A DNA stretch of 64,000 nucleotides from an uncultured Bacilli bacterium (GTDB taxonomy: Bacteria; Bacillota_I; Bacilli_A; RF39; UBA660). Below are positions 7,436 through 15,638 of this stretch, piece after piece (the first letter of the stretch is position 1; each line of letters starts with the position of its first letter). The notes below the pieces were generated by a model. That model was not told the origin of the DNA, did no database searches, and saw nothing but the letters and a program-made list of their open reading frames with translations. A program made the translations under genes and the position numbers. The DNA is taken from the NCBI GenBank assembly GCA_934167465.1, contig CAKPKR010000001.1, positions 248,001 to 312,000 on the forward strand. Direction: 5' to 3'.

Positions 7436-8059
7436 TTTTCCGAATAAATTCAACAAGTCTAATAATATATTAATAAAATCTAGGTATAATTGTAAAGCAC
7501 CGTAGATTGCTAAATTATCCTCTTCTATTTCGTCTTCTAATAATTTAACTTTTTGAATATCATACGCTGTATATCCCAAAAATACAATTAATGAAATTAT
7601 TGTAATTATTATATCAAATGTACTATTATTTAAGAAAATATTTATTAAAGTACATATAATTATACCAAACAGCATCATAATCAAAAATGTTCCAAATTTA
7701 GTTAAATCTATTGATGTGTAATTTCCAATTAATGCAAATATTCCAAATAACAAAGCTGCTACCAAGAATATAATTAATATTGAACTTAATTCATATACTA
7801 AAAATATTGATGAAAATGTTAATCCTGTTAAAAATGAATATAATAAAAATGATATTCTAGCTGTTGTTGGACTCATTTTTCTAATTCTAGCTGTTAAAAA
7901 TATAACTGTTATTAATTCAGCAATTATAGCAAATATAAAACCATTATTTTGAAATAAGAATATTAATATATTTTCGTTTGTTGATACATAAATTCCTGTT
8001 ATGAATGTTACTAATAGTCCAAGAAACATCCATAAAAATACTTTTGAATAAATTTTCAT
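7424..8059 (-). CDS. Bax inhibitor-1 family membrane protein
   Basis: A 211-residue protein with about seven hydrophobic helices (starting at residue 6, then near 34, 70, 95, 120, 150 and 180). It has the C-terminal LIVFLGYTAYDIQK segment and the ALQLYLDFINILLDLLNLFG ending typical of the BI-1/YccA/YbhL family. These proteins are proton- or calcium-leak type membrane proteins; the physiological role in bacteria is uncertain. The start overlaps the stop of the upstream gene by four bases (ATGA), implying co-translation with the unknown gene at 8056-8718 and co-transcription with ychF. Confidence 0.85.
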   Translation of the reverse strand: MKIYSKVFLWMFLGLLVTFITGIYVSTNENILIFLFQNNGFIFAIIAELITVIFLTARIRKMSPTTARISFLLYSFLTGLTFSSIFLVYELSSILIIFLVAALLFGIFALIGNYTSIDLTKFGTFLIMMLFGIIICTLINIFLNNSTFDIIITIISLIVFLGYTAYDIQKVKLLEDEIEEDNLAIYGALQLYLDFINILLDLLNLFGKNRD

Positions 8060-8718
8060 TTTTTCTCTCCTTTTTTCTTTATTTTATTATTTAATATTAT
8101 TTGATTTAAAGGAACTCTGCTAAAAAAATTTTTCACTCTTTCATATTCTTTCAATGATAATTCATCTATTAATTGATAATCAATGCATTTATTAACTGTA
8201 TCATAATAAATAATGTCATTTTTTTGAGTTTCATTTAATTTTTGTTTTTGTTTTAATTTTTCTATTTGTTCCAATATTTCTTCTGCTTCTTTTATTTTAT
8301 TATTTAACATATAAAAAGTTACTTTCTCCTGTAAGATATTTATTTGTTGCATAATTACTCTAATATATGCATCTTTTGATTTTTTATCATAATTTTTAAG
8401 TTCAATTAAACTAGTCAAATCTTCTTTTAACAATCTATCAATCAAAATTGCTAAAGGAGGGGCATCATATTTAATATAACTAATTTTATATGTTTCTTCA
8501 AATGTGAATTTATCTATTATTTTTTCTTCTGTATAATTTTTTATATAAATATAATCTTTTACATCAGGAAAAACTGTTATATCACCATCAATTTTTTCAA
8601 TAAATCCACATTGGTTAATTATTATTTTTTTTAATTTTTCTAATTCTTCGGTAACAATTACTATTTCATATTTTTCCAATTTTTCTTTTGTTTTACATAT
8701 GTAAGTATATTTTTTCAT
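8056..8718 (-). CDS. Hypothetical cytoplasmic protein in the ychF operon
   Basis: I do not recognise this 220-residue protein. It has no signal peptide or membrane segment. The C-terminal half is Lys/Glu-rich and helical (about residues 125-160, QEKVTFYMLNNKIKEAEEIL), probably a coiled coil. It starts eight bases after ychF and overlaps the BI-1-like gene by four bases, so it is in the same transcript. Confidence 0.7.
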   Translation of the reverse strand: MKKYTYICKTKEKLEKYEIVIVTEELEKLKKIIINQCGFIEKIDGDITVFPDVKDYIYIKNYTEEKIIDKFTFEETYKISYIKYDAPPLAILIDRLLKEDLTSLIELKNYDKKSKDAYIRVIMQQINILQEKVTFYMLNNKIKEAEEILEQIEKLKQKQKLNETQKNDIIYYDTVNKCIDYQLIDELSLKEYERVKNFFSRVPLNQIILNNKIKKKGEKK

Positions 8719-8726
8719 TTTTTCTC

Positions 8727-9827
8727 CTAAACATTAAATCTAAAGTGACAAATATCTCCATCTTCCATCAAATATTCTTTACCTTCAATTCTTAATCGTC
8801 CAGCTTCTTTTACCTTTAGTTCAGTACCATATTTTTCTAAGTCAGTATAACTCATTACTTCAGCTCTTATAAATCCTTTTTCGAAGTCACTATGTATTAT
8901 TCCCGCACATTCTGGGGCTTTCATCCCAACTTTAAATGTCCACGCCTTGCATTCATCAGTTCCAGCTGTAAAGTAAGTTGCTAAACCCAACAATTTATAA
9001 GTTGCAGTTATCAATTTTTCCAATCCTGCTTCCTCAATTCCTAAATCATTTAAAAATTCTTTTCTTTCATCATCTGTTAAATCACATAATTCAGATTCTA
9101 TTTTTGCTGATACTGTAATTACTTCTGATTTTTCATTAGCTGCATATTCTCTTACTTTATCAACATATTCATTTCCATCATTTATTAAGTCTGTATCAGC
9201 AATATTTGCCATATAAATAATTGGTTTTAAGGTTAATAAATTAAAAGCTTTTATAATAAATAATTCATCTTTTGTAAATTCTACTTTCCTAAGTGGAATG
9301 TTTTTTTCAAGGTTATCTTTTATTTTATTTAATAATTCAACTTCTATTTTTGTTTCTTTGTCTTTAGACATAGCCGCTTTTTTACCAATTCTATTTAATC
9401 TATTATTTATTACTTCTAAGTCAGCAAGCATTAATTCAACGTTAATTATTTCAATATCACGTATTGGATCTACTTTTCCTTCTACGTGAATGATATCATT
9501 GTTTTCAAAACATCTAACAACTTCAACAATTGCATCTACTTCTCTAATATGTGATAAGAATTTGTTTCCTAATCCTTCTCCAACTGATGCTCCTTTTACT
9601 AATCCTGCTATATCAGTATATTCAATTGTAGCTGGTACTAATGATTTTGGATTATATAATTTTTGTAAAAAATCCAACCTTTTATCAGGTACTACTACAA
9701 CACCAACATTAGGATCGATAGTTGCGAAAGGATAATTAGCCGCTAATATTTTTTGTTTTGTAATTGCATTAAATAATGTACTTTTACCGACGTTTGGTAA
9801 TCCAACAATTCCTGCTGTTAATCCCAT
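8727..9827 (-). CDS. ychF: Redox/ribosome-associated ATPase YchF
   Basis: YchF is an Obg-family P-loop ATPase that binds ribosomes and is linked to stress responses. The 366-residue protein opens MGLTAGIVGLPNVGKSTLF (P-loop) and has NYPFATIDPNVG (switch region) and the DIAGLVKGAS G3 motif. A coiled-coil insertion follows at about 130-200, then a C-terminal TGS domain with GTELKVKEAGRLR and EDGDICHFRFNV. Full length. It is adjacent to the rpsF operon, as in Bacillus (yyaF). Confidence 0.96.
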   Translation of the reverse strand: MGLTAGIVGLPNVGKSTLFNAITKQKILAANYPFATIDPNVGVVVVPDKRLDFLQKLYNPKSLVPATIEYTDIAGLVKGASVGEGLGNKFLSHIREVDAIVEVVRCFENNDIIHVEGKVDPIRDIEIINVELMLADLEVINNRLNRIGKKAAMSKDKETKIEVELLNKIKDNLEKNIPLRKVEFTKDELFIIKAFNLLTLKPIIYMANIADTDLINDGNEYVDKVREYAANEKSEVITVSAKIESELCDLTDDERKEFLNDLGIEEAGLEKLITATYKLLGLATYFTAGTDECKAWTFKVGMKAPECAGIIHSDFEKGFIRAEVMSYTDLEKYGTELKVKEAGRLRIEGKEYLMEDGDICHFRFNV

Positions 9828-9849
9828 ATTAAAACCTCATTTCTTAAAT

Positions 9850-9878
9850 ATTATAACATTAAATAAAGAAAAGAACAA
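9850..9878 (-). promoter_or_regulatory. Promoter of the ychF operon
   Basis: Minus strand: TTGTTC (-35, 9873-9878), 17-base spacer, TATAAT (-10, 9850-9855). The -35 overlaps the upstream terminator hairpin. Confidence 0.6.
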
Positions 9879-9891
9879 ATTAATTTGTTCT
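9872..9891 (-). terminator. Terminator of the surface-like gene at 9938-10426
   Basis: Perfect 20-base palindrome AGAACAAATT/AATTTGTTCT followed on the minus strand by a T-rich stretch. Confidence 0.65.
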
Positions 9892-9937
9892 ATTATATCT
9901 CATATTAAATTTTAATAATTTAAATATTTTTTAAAAA

Positions 9938-10426
9938 TTAATAGCTTAGTCCCCAAACTGGAATACCATTATTTGTATTTTTTGCAGTTCCTTTTACTGT
10001 TATAGTTGATGCATTTTTTACTACATACCAATAACCTTTACCAAGACCTGTAACACTAGCTAAACCAATTTGTGTAGCTTCACCATCTGTAGAAGAAATA
10101 TATGGATGTGTTGCTGTTTGACCATTATTAGCAAATTGCATATAAAGTACATATGTTTTTGTACTATCCAATTCAAAAGAATTACTATATGATGTTGTAC
10201 CATTATTCCAGACATAGAAACTAACAATTTCATAATTTATGTCAGCCATCGTTTTTTTATTATATAATTCATTTAAAGCATCATTTACGCTCATACTTGT
10301 TCCATCACTGGCATTATATACTATATCACTTGCTTTATATGTGGTTGCGGCATATAATGTTCCACTTATACATATAATCATTGTTATTATTACTAAAAAT
10401 ATTCTACTTTTCATTACTTTTTTCAT
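9938..10426 (-). CDS. Secreted or membrane-anchored protein of the KASD surface family, copy 1
   Basis: A 162-residue protein with a Lys-rich start and a hydrophobic helix at about 8-27 ending in LYAA, a signal peptide or N-terminal anchor. It then carries the cassette TYKASDIVYNASDGTSM with DALNELYN, shared with four other genes here. The remainder is Ser/Thr/Asn-rich and probably beta-stranded. It resembles copy 2 (17785-18273) throughout: NNGTTSYS.SFELDSTK and GYWYVVKNAST match, while the middle differs. No catalytic motif is seen, and cell-surface location is inferred. Expression is probably governed by the G-tract promoter at 10451-10481. Confidence 0.8.
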   Translation of the reverse strand: MKKVMKSRIFLVIITMIICISGTLYAATTYKASDIVYNASDGTSMSVNDALNELYNKKTMADINYEIVSFYVWNNGTTSYSNSFELDSTKTYVLYMQFANNGQTATHPYISSTDGEATQIGLASVTGLGKGYWYVVKNASTITVKGTAKNTNNGIPVWGLSY

Positions 10427-10450
10427 TATAGATTCCTACTTTCCAATACT

Positions 10451-10481
10451 ATCATACCCCCCCCCCAGACGTGTTTGTCAA
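10451..10481 (-). promoter_or_regulatory. Promoter with G10 tract in the spacer (copy 1)
   Basis: Minus strand: consensus TTGACA (-35, 10476-10481), then AACACGTCT and ten G (10457-10466), then TATGAT (-10, 10451-10456). The spacer is 19 bases, two longer than optimal, and would become 17 if two G were lost. Transcription would start about 18 bases before the gene's ATG. Confidence 0.75.
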
Positions 10482-10536
10482 GTAGAAACTTTGTTCGTAT
10501 TTTTGTTTTTTTAAAATTAATATATATAATTAAAAA

Positions 10537-10563
10537 AACATATTCTACAATGTAGAATATGTT
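10537..10563 (-). terminator. Terminator of the AbgT-like gene
   Basis: Perfect 13-base stem AACATATTCTACA/TGTAGAATATGTT followed on the minus strand by seven T. It covers the stop codon at 10545. Confidence 0.85.
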
Positions 10564-12068
10564 CCTATTCCTATTGGTAAGCCAATTATATACCATAATA
10601 TTATTATTAATAATATAACCATGGCCATAATTAATATTACTGGTAAAATCATCTTTAAAGTTCCAAATACACTCACTTGATTTTTTTCGCTAACTCTATA
10701 TTTCTCTATAAATGCTAATGTTATTATGTAGTAAATAAATACTGGAGTTAATGATTTTCCTATTCCATCAGCTGCTTTAAAAATAAATTGTGTCATATTT
10801 GGTGTAATATTTGATCTCATAAATAGTGGGATTGCTATTGGAGATACTATTTCCCATTTAGTAATTGAACCTGGAATAAATAAACTCATTAGCACAATCA
10901 CAATAAAGAAAATAACAATTAAAAATATTCCGGATATTTCTAAAGTACTTGTAAAATCAATTAGTTTCGTACCAATTACAACACCTATATTAGACCAATC
11001 AATAATTGCAATTAATTGTGAACTAAAAAACATTAATACAAACATAAATCCTAAATTTTCAAATGTTTTTGACATACTTAGACTAAATTCGTGACTATTT
11101 TTAATATTTCCGGAAAACTTTCCGTATAACATTCCACAAGTAATCATTATAATTGTAATTATTATTATTAAACCATTACCAAACGCTGAATTAGAACCAA
11201 ATAATTGTTCCATATATCTATCAGCAGATTTATCTAATAGTATTCCTGCTCCTATGGTATTTATTGGAAGTACCATATAAGTAAATATTAATACAAGGAG
11301 TAAACCACCAAGAAAAGAAATTCTCTTAGCTTTTTTTGAAATTATTAATTCTTCTTCCTCATAAGAATATTTTTTCGGTAATTTATTTACTAAAAATTTA
11401 TCTATTACTAATGTTCCTATCAAAGATATTACTATACTTGAAAAAAACATAATGAATAAGTCTGAGAATAAATTATATCTATAGTTTTTATCTATACTAA
11501 CTATTGCTGCTAGTTCTGATAGACTACCTAATTTATAATCATTGTAATTAAAGAAAATTCCAAATCCATATCCAATTGTTATCCCTAAAAATACTGTTAT
11601 AACACCTAATATTGGATTTTTACCTAAATACTTATACATGACTCCAATTAATGGAATTAAAATTACGTAACTATTATCTCCTAGTACTGATGAGATTATT
11701 CCTATTAAAAGTGTAAGAAAAATAATAATATTTAATTTTACCCTTTTAAGTGGGTTAAATATTGCATTTAATAAACCACTTTTTTCACAAATACTTATTC
11801 CTAATAGTGATATTATTATTAGAACTAATGGTTCAAGCATTCTAAAATTACTTACAGCATTACCTACAATAAATTTAATTCCATCTAAACTTATTATATT
11901 TTTGACTGTTACTAGTACAGTTTCCATTGTTCCATTTTGAATTACTGTTTTATATCCATCAATTCCTAGAATTGACATTATTAAACTAAGTATACTAACT
12001 ATCCCTATAAGAATTAGTAAAACAGAGACAGGACCATATTGTTTTTCTTTTTTTTTCTTTTTAGCCAT
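10545..12068 (-). CDS. AbgT-family transporter (p-aminobenzoyl-glutamate type)
   Basis: A 507-residue membrane protein with a Lys-rich cytoplasmic start and about 12 hydrophobic helices. Motifs such as SVLGDNSYVILIPLIGVMYKYLGKNPILG (quoted here only as SVLGDNSYVILIPL) and IPGSITKWEIVSPIAIP match the AbgT family. Members export sulfonamides or import p-aminobenzoyl-glutamate for folate metabolism; the substrate here is not determinable. It has an AGGAGG ribosome binding site overlapping the stop of the DUF951 gene, and is last in the parA-parB-mscS-DUF951 run. Confidence 0.85.
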   Translation of the reverse strand: MAKKKKKEKQYGPVSVLLILIGIVSILSLIMSILGIDGYKTVIQNGTMETVLVTVKNIISLDGIKFIVGNAVSNFRMLEPLVLIIISLLGISICEKSGLLNAIFNPLKRVKLNIIIFLTLLIGIISSVLGDNSYVILIPLIGVMYKYLGKNPILGVITVFLGITIGYGFGIFFNYNDYKLGSLSELAAIVSIDKNYRYNLFSDLFIMFFSSIVISLIGTLVIDKFLVNKLPKKYSYEEEELIISKKAKRISFLGGLLLVLIFTYMVLPINTIGAGILLDKSADRYMEQLFGSNSAFGNGLIIIITIIMITCGMLYGKFSGNIKNSHEFSLSMSKTFENLGFMFVLMFFSSQLIAIIDWSNIGVVIGTKLIDFTSTLEISGIFLIVIFFIVIVLMSLFIPGSITKWEIVSPIAIPLFMRSNITPNMTQFIFKAADGIGKSLTPVFIYYIITLAFIEKYRVSEKNQVSVFGTLKMILPVILIMAMVILLIIILWYIIGLPIGIGTYSTL

Positions 12069-12078
12069 AATTTTCCTC

Positions 12079-12258
12079 CTATTTAATTACTTTTTTTAAT
12101 TTCTTATTGAATTCTATTCGGGGAATCATTATACTACGGCTACAATTTAAACATTTAATTTTAATATCGGCCCCCATTCGTATAATCTCCCATTCATTTG
12201 TTCCACAGGGATGTTGTTTTTTCATTATTACTTTATCACCTAAATTATATTCATGCAT
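12079..12258 (-). CDS. DUF951 family small zinc-ribbon-like protein
   Basis: A 59-residue gene between the transporter and mscS. Translation gives MHEYNLGDKVIMKK, then the family hallmark HPCGTNEWEIIRMGADIKI, then KCLNCSRSIMIPR. The three cysteines and the HPCG motif fit DUF951 (B. subtilis YyzM), a small RNA-binding-like fold of unknown function found beside ychF and parB in Bacilli. The ATG overlaps the mscS stop, and a GGTGAT precedes it. Confidence 0.9.
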   Translation of the reverse strand: MHEYNLGDKVIMKKQHPCGTNEWEIIRMGADIKIKCLNCSRSIMIPRIEFNKKLKKVIK

Positions 12259-13048
12259 TATGTATCACCAACTGTTCATATGGAATTTCTATATCATTTT
12301 TATCTAATTCCATTTTTATTTGTTTTAGAATTTCTCTTTTTGTTTCATATTGCTTCATTGGTTTAACTTCAGCTTCTATTCTAAAGACAACCGACGAAGA
12401 ATCTAATTTTTCAATTCCAAGCAATCTTATTTCTCTTGTAATATTAGGATTTTCAATTCGTTTAAATAGATTATTCAATACTTTTTCCACTTTATCAATA
12501 TTTTCATCATATGAAATGCCTAAATCTATTAAAACTAATGAATGATCTAAACTATGATTTATTACTTGATCAATATTTCTATTGGAGATAAATATTATTT
12601 CTCCTTCATAATTTCTTAGCTTTGTTGTTTTTATTCCTAGTGATATTACTTCACCTTTATTACCATTTATTGTTACAGTATCACCAATTGTATATTGATT
12701 TTCAACAATAATCGATATTCCAGATAATAAATCTTTTAAAATATCTTGAAATGCTAAACCTGCTATTAAACTAACTATTCCTAAAGATGCCAAAATAGCT
12801 GAGGTATTGATTCCATAAATATTTAATATTATCAAGATAGCAATTATAATCAAGAAATATTTTACTAGGTTATTTACTAAACTAAATAGTGTTTTTTTTC
12901 TTTTTATGTCTTTCGTATTTATATTTAATTTGATTATTTTTTTTATAGTTTTATTTACTATTAAGTATATTGAAATGCATATTATTATAACCAAAATTGG
13001 ACATATTATTTTTTCATAAAAAACTATTTCTGTCATAACATCACTCAC
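12251..13048 (-). CDS. MscS-family small-conductance mechanosensitive channel
   Basis: A 265-residue protein with three N-terminal membrane helices (about 12-32, 60-80, 85-105), then the pore-helix/beta segment SLGIVSLIAGLAFQDILKDLLSG and IVENQYTIGDTVTINGNKGEV, typical of the MscS beta domain. It releases solutes on hypo-osmotic shock. In B. subtilis the MscS paralogue (YkuT/yyaD-e neighbourhood) also lies near spo0J. Its start overlaps the end of parB, suggesting coupling. Confidence 0.88.
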   Translation of the reverse strand: MSDVMTEIVFYEKIICPILVIIICISIYLIVNKTIKKIIKLNINTKDIKRKKTLFSLVNNLVKYFLIIIAILIILNIYGINTSAILASLGIVSLIAGLAFQDILKDLLSGISIIVENQYTIGDTVTINGNKGEVISLGIKTTKLRNYEGEIIFISNRNIDQVINHSLDHSLVLIDLGISYDENIDKVEKVLNNLFKRIENPNITREIRLLGIEKLDSSSVVFRIEAEVKPMKQYETKREILKQIKMELDKNDIEIPYEQLVIHNA

Positions 13049-13919
13049 TTATATTTAATATTTCTAAAATTCTATTTAAATCTGCAACATTTGTATATGA
13101 TATTTCTATTTTTTTATCATTAATTTTTACTTTTGTATCTAATTTTTCTCTTAATAAATCTTCAACATATTTTAAATCATTGTTATTTGATTCTTTCTTA
13201 TGAATTTTGTTTTTTCTTTCAAAGTTATTTGATGATGTTAATTCTTCAGTATTTCTAACAGATATATTTTCATTAATAATTTTATCAGCCATTTCTCTTA
13301 TTTGGTTTTCATCATCTAGTTTACTTAATATTCTAGCATGTCCCATACTTATTTTAGAATTATTTACTAGTTCTTGAATATCTTTAGGTAATCTTAATAA
13401 GCCTATTATATTAGTTATATGACTTCTACTTTTTCCAACTTTCCTTGATAATTCATCTTGAGTTAAATGAAGGTTTTCTAGTAACGATTTATATGCTACC
13501 GCTTCTTCAATTGCTGTTAAGTTTTCTCTTTGTAAATTTTCTAATAAAGCAATCTCCATCATTTGTTCGTCAGTAAAGTCTCTAATAATTGCAGGTATAT
13601 GTGTTAAACCAGCTAATTTTGAAGCTCTAACTCTTCTTTCACCAGCCACGATTTCATAACCCTTTATACTTTTTTTGATTATTATTGGTTGAAATACACC
13701 ATGCTCTTTAATTGATTCAGATAATTCTTTTAAGGCATCTTCATCAAATATTTTTCTAGGTTGATATGGATTTACTCTTAATTCTGATAAATCTACTTCA
13801 ATTATTTCATCTTTATGAGCGTTTTCAACTATTGTTTTTTCAAAACTTTCAATATCTAAATTCTCATTATTAAATAATTCTTCTAAACCACGACCTAATG
13901 CTCTTTTTTTAGTTTCCAT
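13041..13919 (-). CDS. parB: Chromosome partitioning protein ParB/Spo0J
   Basis: ParB is a CTPase clamp that loads on parS and spreads, organising the origin with ParA and recruiting SMC. The 292-residue protein has the NPYQPRKIFDEDALKELSESIK start and the CTP-binding motifs IVAGERRVRASKLAG (C2) and ENLQRENLTAIEEA (C3). An HTH (TQDELSRKVGKSRSHITNII, about 155-175) follows, with a C-terminal dimerisation segment. It overlaps parA by eleven bases. Matching parS-like sites occur at about 58.2-58.4 kb in this window. Confidence 0.95.
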   Translation of the reverse strand: METKKRALGRGLEELFNNENLDIESFEKTIVENAHKDEIIEVDLSELRVNPYQPRKIFDEDALKELSESIKEHGVFQPIIIKKSIKGYEIVAGERRVRASKLAGLTHIPAIIRDFTDEQMMEIALLENLQRENLTAIEEAVAYKSLLENLHLTQDELSRKVGKSRSHITNIIGLLRLPKDIQELVNNSKISMGHARILSKLDDENQIREMADKIINENISVRNTEELTSSNNFERKNKIHKKESNNNDLKYVEDLLREKLDTKVKINDKKIEISYTNVADLNRILEILNISE

Positions 13920-14694
13920 TTCTTTCTATCACCTCTTTGGCCAAATTTAAATATGCTTCAGAACCTCTACTTTGTGAATCATAGGCAATTATAGGTTTAC
14001 CATGGCTTGGAGCTTCTGAAAGTCTTACAAGTCTTGGTATTATAGTATCATATACTCTTTCTTTAAAATAACTTTTAATTTCTTCAACAACTTCTAATCC
14101 TAAGTTTGTTCTACTATCTAGCATTGTTAATAATACCCCTTCAATATCTAATGTTGGATTCAAACTTTTTTGTGCCATTACTATTGTATTTAACAATTGC
14201 ATTATTCCTTCTAGTGCAAAAAATTCACATTGTACTGGAATTATTACTGAATGAGCAGCTGTTAATGCATTTGTTGTTAAAATTCCTAGTGAGGGTGGAC
14301 AATCAATTATTATATAATCAAATGTATCAACTAATTGATCTAAGTATTTTTTTAATTGGCTCCCTTTTACGAATGTATTATCATTATTTTGCATTTGCAT
14401 TAATTCAAAATCGATACCTGCTAAGTTAATTGTTGCTGGTATTACATACAAGTTTTTAAATTTTGTTTTAATTATTACTTCATTTAATGTTGCTTGATCT
14501 TTTAATAATTCATACATACTTTTATTATAATCTGATTTATCAATTCCAACCCCAGTTGTTGAATTACCTTGTGGATCTAAATCGACTAATAATACTTTTT
14601 TCTTAAGCACTCCTAATGAGGCCGCTAAATTAATGCTTGATGTAGTTTTTCCTACACCACCTTTTTGATTTACTAAGGCTATTATTTTTCCCAT
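13909..14694 (-). CDS. parA: Chromosome partitioning ATPase ParA/Soj
   Basis: ParA/Soj is a deviant-Walker ATPase that moves ParB-parS complexes and, in Bacillus, regulates DnaA. The 261-residue protein begins MGKIIALVNQKGGVGKTTS (Walker A with signature Lys), then has LLVDLDPQGNSTTG (A') and YIIIDCPPSLGILT (Walker B). Full length, no membrane targeting helix. It is first in the parA-parB-mscS run, with a GGTGAT ribosome binding site. Confidence 0.96.
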   Translation of the reverse strand: MGKIIALVNQKGGVGKTTSSINLAASLGVLKKKVLLVDLDPQGNSTTGVGIDKSDYNKSMYELLKDQATLNEVIIKTKFKNLYVIPATINLAGIDFELMQMQNNDNTFVKGSQLKKYLDQLVDTFDYIIIDCPPSLGILTTNALTAAHSVIIPVQCEFFALEGIMQLLNTIVMAQKSLNPTLDIEGVLLTMLDSRTNLGLEVVEEIKSYFKERVYDTIIPRLVRLSEAPSHGKPIIAYDSQSRGSEAYLNLAKEVIERNGN

Positions 14695-14768
14695 AACATC
14701 ACCATTCTTATCTATTACAATAAATATATTTTATCATATAATGATGAAAAATGATAGAGAAAGAAAAA

Positions 14769-14798
14769 AATTAGAAATAATTTTCTATTTTTCTAATT
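14769..14798 (-). terminator. Terminator after the broken pilin-leader gene
   Basis: Minus strand stem AATTAGAAA/TTTCTAATT with a twelve-base loop, followed by a T run. It overlaps the stop codon at 14785. Confidence 0.65.
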
Positions 14799-15129
14799 CA
14801 CATTTATAGTCATAAGATTCTATTTCTTTTATGTAATCTTTTTCAGTTTGATTGTCTTTTTGTGGTTGATAATTATAAAATTTGTATGTTATCGTTAATG
14901 TTTCATCATTCTTATCAATTGAATTTGGTTTAAAATAATCAGTTTCTTCCATTTTAAATTCACTATATACTTCTTTTGTCGCATCCAATAAATTACTTGC
15001 ATTTATTTCAAATGTTTTTTGTTTTGTTGCCTCGATATTATTTGTTACTACTCCGATTGTTATCATACTTATTACGGCTAGTACCACTATCGTTGCCAAT
15101 AATTCTATCAATGTAAATCATTTTTTCAT
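14785..15129 (-). pseudogene. Type IV pilin-leader protein with stop at codon 4
   Basis: Reading from the ATG at 15129 gives Met-Lys-Lys, then TGA (15118-15120), then FTLIELLATIVVLAVISM, the classic prepilin leader. The intact relative at 15639-17681 has GGA (Gly) at that codon, so a single G-to-T change created the stop and removed the Gly needed for prepilin peptidase cleavage. The remaining 108 codons are open. Unless a TTG at 15111 is used, the gene is dead. The C-terminal YDYKCELEK resembles the end of the next gene (YGYSKCELKK). Confidence 0.75.
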
Positions 15130-15174
15130 GTTCCACCTCTACTTTAAAGTGTATCATATTTTATTTTTAAAAAA

Positions 15175-15194
15175 AAGTAATTACTAAATTACTT
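15175..15194 (-). terminator. Terminator of the gene at 15189-15629
   Basis: Stem AAGTAATT/AATTACTT with a four-base loop, followed on the minus strand by an eight-T run; overlaps the stop codon. Confidence 0.7.
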
Positions 15195-15629
15195 TTTTAA
15201 CTCACATTTACTATAACCATATGTCTCAACTATTTTTAAATAATTATCTATATTAAAGTCACCAGTACTTGGTATTAATATATTCCAAATAAAACTTCTT
15301 GTTAGATTATCATCATTTTTTTCTGTTCTGTCAGGTACTGATTTAGTAAATGAATTTTCAATATCTGAATTTTGATATTTTTCTTTATCAAAATATGTGA
15401 ATATTATTTCTTGTCTTGCATTTTCTATATTATTATTTTTTAAATCAAATTTATAATAATAGTCTATTGTTGCGAAATCAGTTTTTTGTTGTTCTTTTGA
15501 ACAAACATATGATTCTGTTTTTATTTCAGTATCAGCATTTGGTTTCTTTTTTGCTATATTTAGTGAAATAATAACTATCATAATTATTAATAATATAGTT
15601 GTTATAAGAATTATTATTTTTTTCTTCAT
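15189..15629 (-). CDS. Membrane-anchored hypothetical protein
   Basis: A 146-residue protein with an N-terminal hydrophobic anchor (about 5-26) and a charged extracellular domain with one Cys near each end (YVCSKE and the final SKCELKK). I do not recognise the family. Its C-terminus resembles that of the adjacent pilin-leader pseudogene, which suggests a shared domain. It lies ten bases after the large pilin-leader gene, so probably in one transcript with it. Confidence 0.7.
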   Translation of the reverse strand: MKKKIIILITTILLIIMIVIISLNIAKKKPNADTEIKTESYVCSKEQQKTDFATIDYYYKFDLKNNNIENARQEIIFTYFDKEKYQNSDIENSFTKSVPDRTEKNDDNLTRSFIWNILIPSTGDFNIDNYLKIVETYGYSKCELKK

Positions 15630-15638
15630 TGCTTCCTC

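Noticed and set aside
12107..12545. Rightward frames over mscS and the DUF951 gene
   Set aside because: The leftward DUF951 and MscS readings are clear; the rightward frames are shadows.
15118..15120. TGA read as Trp (Mycoplasma-type code)
   Set aside because: Trp is written TGG throughout, TGA ends several overlapping genes cleanly (for example at 46190 and 12251), and the intact homologue has Gly there.
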